The notes beneath the pieces are model-generated. The model had not been told where the DNA came from. It ran no database searches and saw nothing but the letters and a program-made list of their open reading frames with translations. From the NCBI GenBank assembly GCA_017861215.1, contig JAGFXN010000286.1, positions 1-5,298 of the forward strand: a DNA stretch of 5,298 nucleotides, in the 5' to 3' direction. This document shows positions 4,764-5,298 of this stretch, one piece after another; within the stretch, counting starts at the first letter, position 1, and each line of letters begins with the position of its first letter. This DNA comes from Deltaproteobacteria bacterium. GTDB lineage: Bacteria; Desulfobacterota; Desulfuromonadia; Geobacterales; DSM-12255. A program made the position numbers and the translations under genes.

Positions 4764-5298
4764 ATGGAAGGCAACCAGAGCGACAAATCCTGCCGGCAAG
4801 ATCGGCAGCCGGCGAGAACTATGGATGCGATTACCGTTGACTATATCGCAGCATATCTGCTTGACCGATGCAGGCTCTCCTTTTCCGGGCACAAGCGGGC
4901 CATCCTGCGCAGCCGGCTGGAAAGCAGGATCGCCGCCCTGGCCCTGCCTGATATTGCCGCTTACTGGCAGTTCCTGAAGAGCAGCCGGGAAGAAGAGGCC
5001 ATGCTGTTCGATCTGGTAACGACGAACGAGACCTCATTTTTCCGCAATCCTGCCCAGTTCGAGTTACTGCGCGCCAGGATCATCCCCGGATTCGAACTGT
5101 TGCCGGCAATTGAGAAAAACAGCATCCGGGTGCTCTGCGCCGGCTGCTCAACGGGAGAGGAGCCCTATTCCGTGGCCATGACACTGCTGGAGGCACTCAG
5201 AAATCCCGCAAACTGGCGCCTGGAGATTGTGGCCGGGGACCTGAGCAAGAGCTGCCTGGAGATAGCAAAGAGCGGTTATTATGATCGTGAAAAACTCG
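4764..5298 (+). CDS. cheR: CheR-type chemoreceptor glutamate methyltransferase (partial, 3' end outside window)
   Basis: Frame 3 is open to the window end and gives 178 codons; CheR proteins are usually near 270-300 aa. The family uses S-adenosylmethionine to methylate glutamates on the MCP cytoplasmic helices for adaptation. Residues about 24-80 fit the all-helical N-terminal domain (VDYIAAYLLDRCRLSFSGHK). TTNETSFFRNPAQFELL (86-102) is the conserved linker motif. RVLCAGCSTGEEPYSVAM (122-139) is the SAM-binding motif of CheR, and EIVAGDLSKSCLEIAKSGYY (154-173) is the following strand with Asp159. The start is taken at 4764 because of AGAGGAA (4751-4757). The alternative ATG 4821 would remove 19 residues, a hydrophilic extension that may be non-essential. 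The local MCPs lack the C-terminal docking pentapeptide, so this CheR probably recognises them without such tethering. Whether TPR or other domains follow cannot be seen. Confidence 0.93.
   Translation, partial: MEGNQSDKSCRQDRQPARTMDAITVDYIAAYLLDRCRLSFSGHKRAILRSRLESRIAALALPDIAAYWQFLKSSREEEAMLFDLVTTNETSFFRNPAQFELLRARIIPGFELLPAIEKNSIRVLCAGCSTGEEPYSVAMTLLEALRNPANWRLEIVAGDLSKSCLEIAKSGYYDREKL

Overview
The window looks like part of a chemosensory (chemotaxis-like) gene neighbourhood from a Geobacter-type Desulfuromonadota (former delta-proteobacterium). This is an inference. It rests on moderately high GC, on long MCP signalling domains whose style I associate with Geobacteraceae (GKRSEEIGGIV before the QTNLLALNAAIEAARAG tip), and on HEAT-repeat genes beside MCP and CheR genes. 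I see no RNA gene, CRISPR array, insertion sequence or phage gene. All credible genes are on the + strand.

Layout: (1) 1-240, the last 79 codons of a methyl-accepting chemotaxis protein (MCP) that starts outside the window. (2) 324-872, a complete 182-aa HEAT-repeat protein. (3) 1004-1783, an exported protein with two rhodanese domains, the first with a cysteine at the catalytic position and the second without one. (4) 1784-1939, a gene-free leader that can fold into hairpins. (5) 1940-3963, a second MCP split between two frames. A deletion has removed TM2 and the front of the HAMP domain and put the signalling domain out of frame with its sensor. (6) 4002-4385, a second, shorter HEAT-repeat protein. 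(7) 4464-4703, an unrecognised 79-aa protein with a strong ribosome binding site. (8) 4764 to the window end, the first 178 codons of a CheR-type MCP methyltransferase.

The main structural theme is a duplicated module. The MCP 3' end, a short spacer and the HEAT gene occur twice (1-872 and 3724-4385). The MCP tails match at 71 of 79 residues and the HEAT proteins at 84 of 109 aligned residues. The downstream copy is damaged or remodelled twice: a frameshifting deletion in the MCP, and loss of the N-terminal third of the HEAT protein.

Known for the families: MCPs signal through CheA/CheW and are methylated by CheR. Inferred here: the HEAT proteins are accessory partners of these receptors or of CheR, and the upstream pair may be the functional one while the downstream MCP is decaying. 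The most unusual points are the paired MCP-HEAT duplication, the 28-residue (four-heptad) repeats on both arms of the MCP signalling hairpin, the lost TM2/HAMP segment, and the active-plus-degenerate rhodanese between the two modules.
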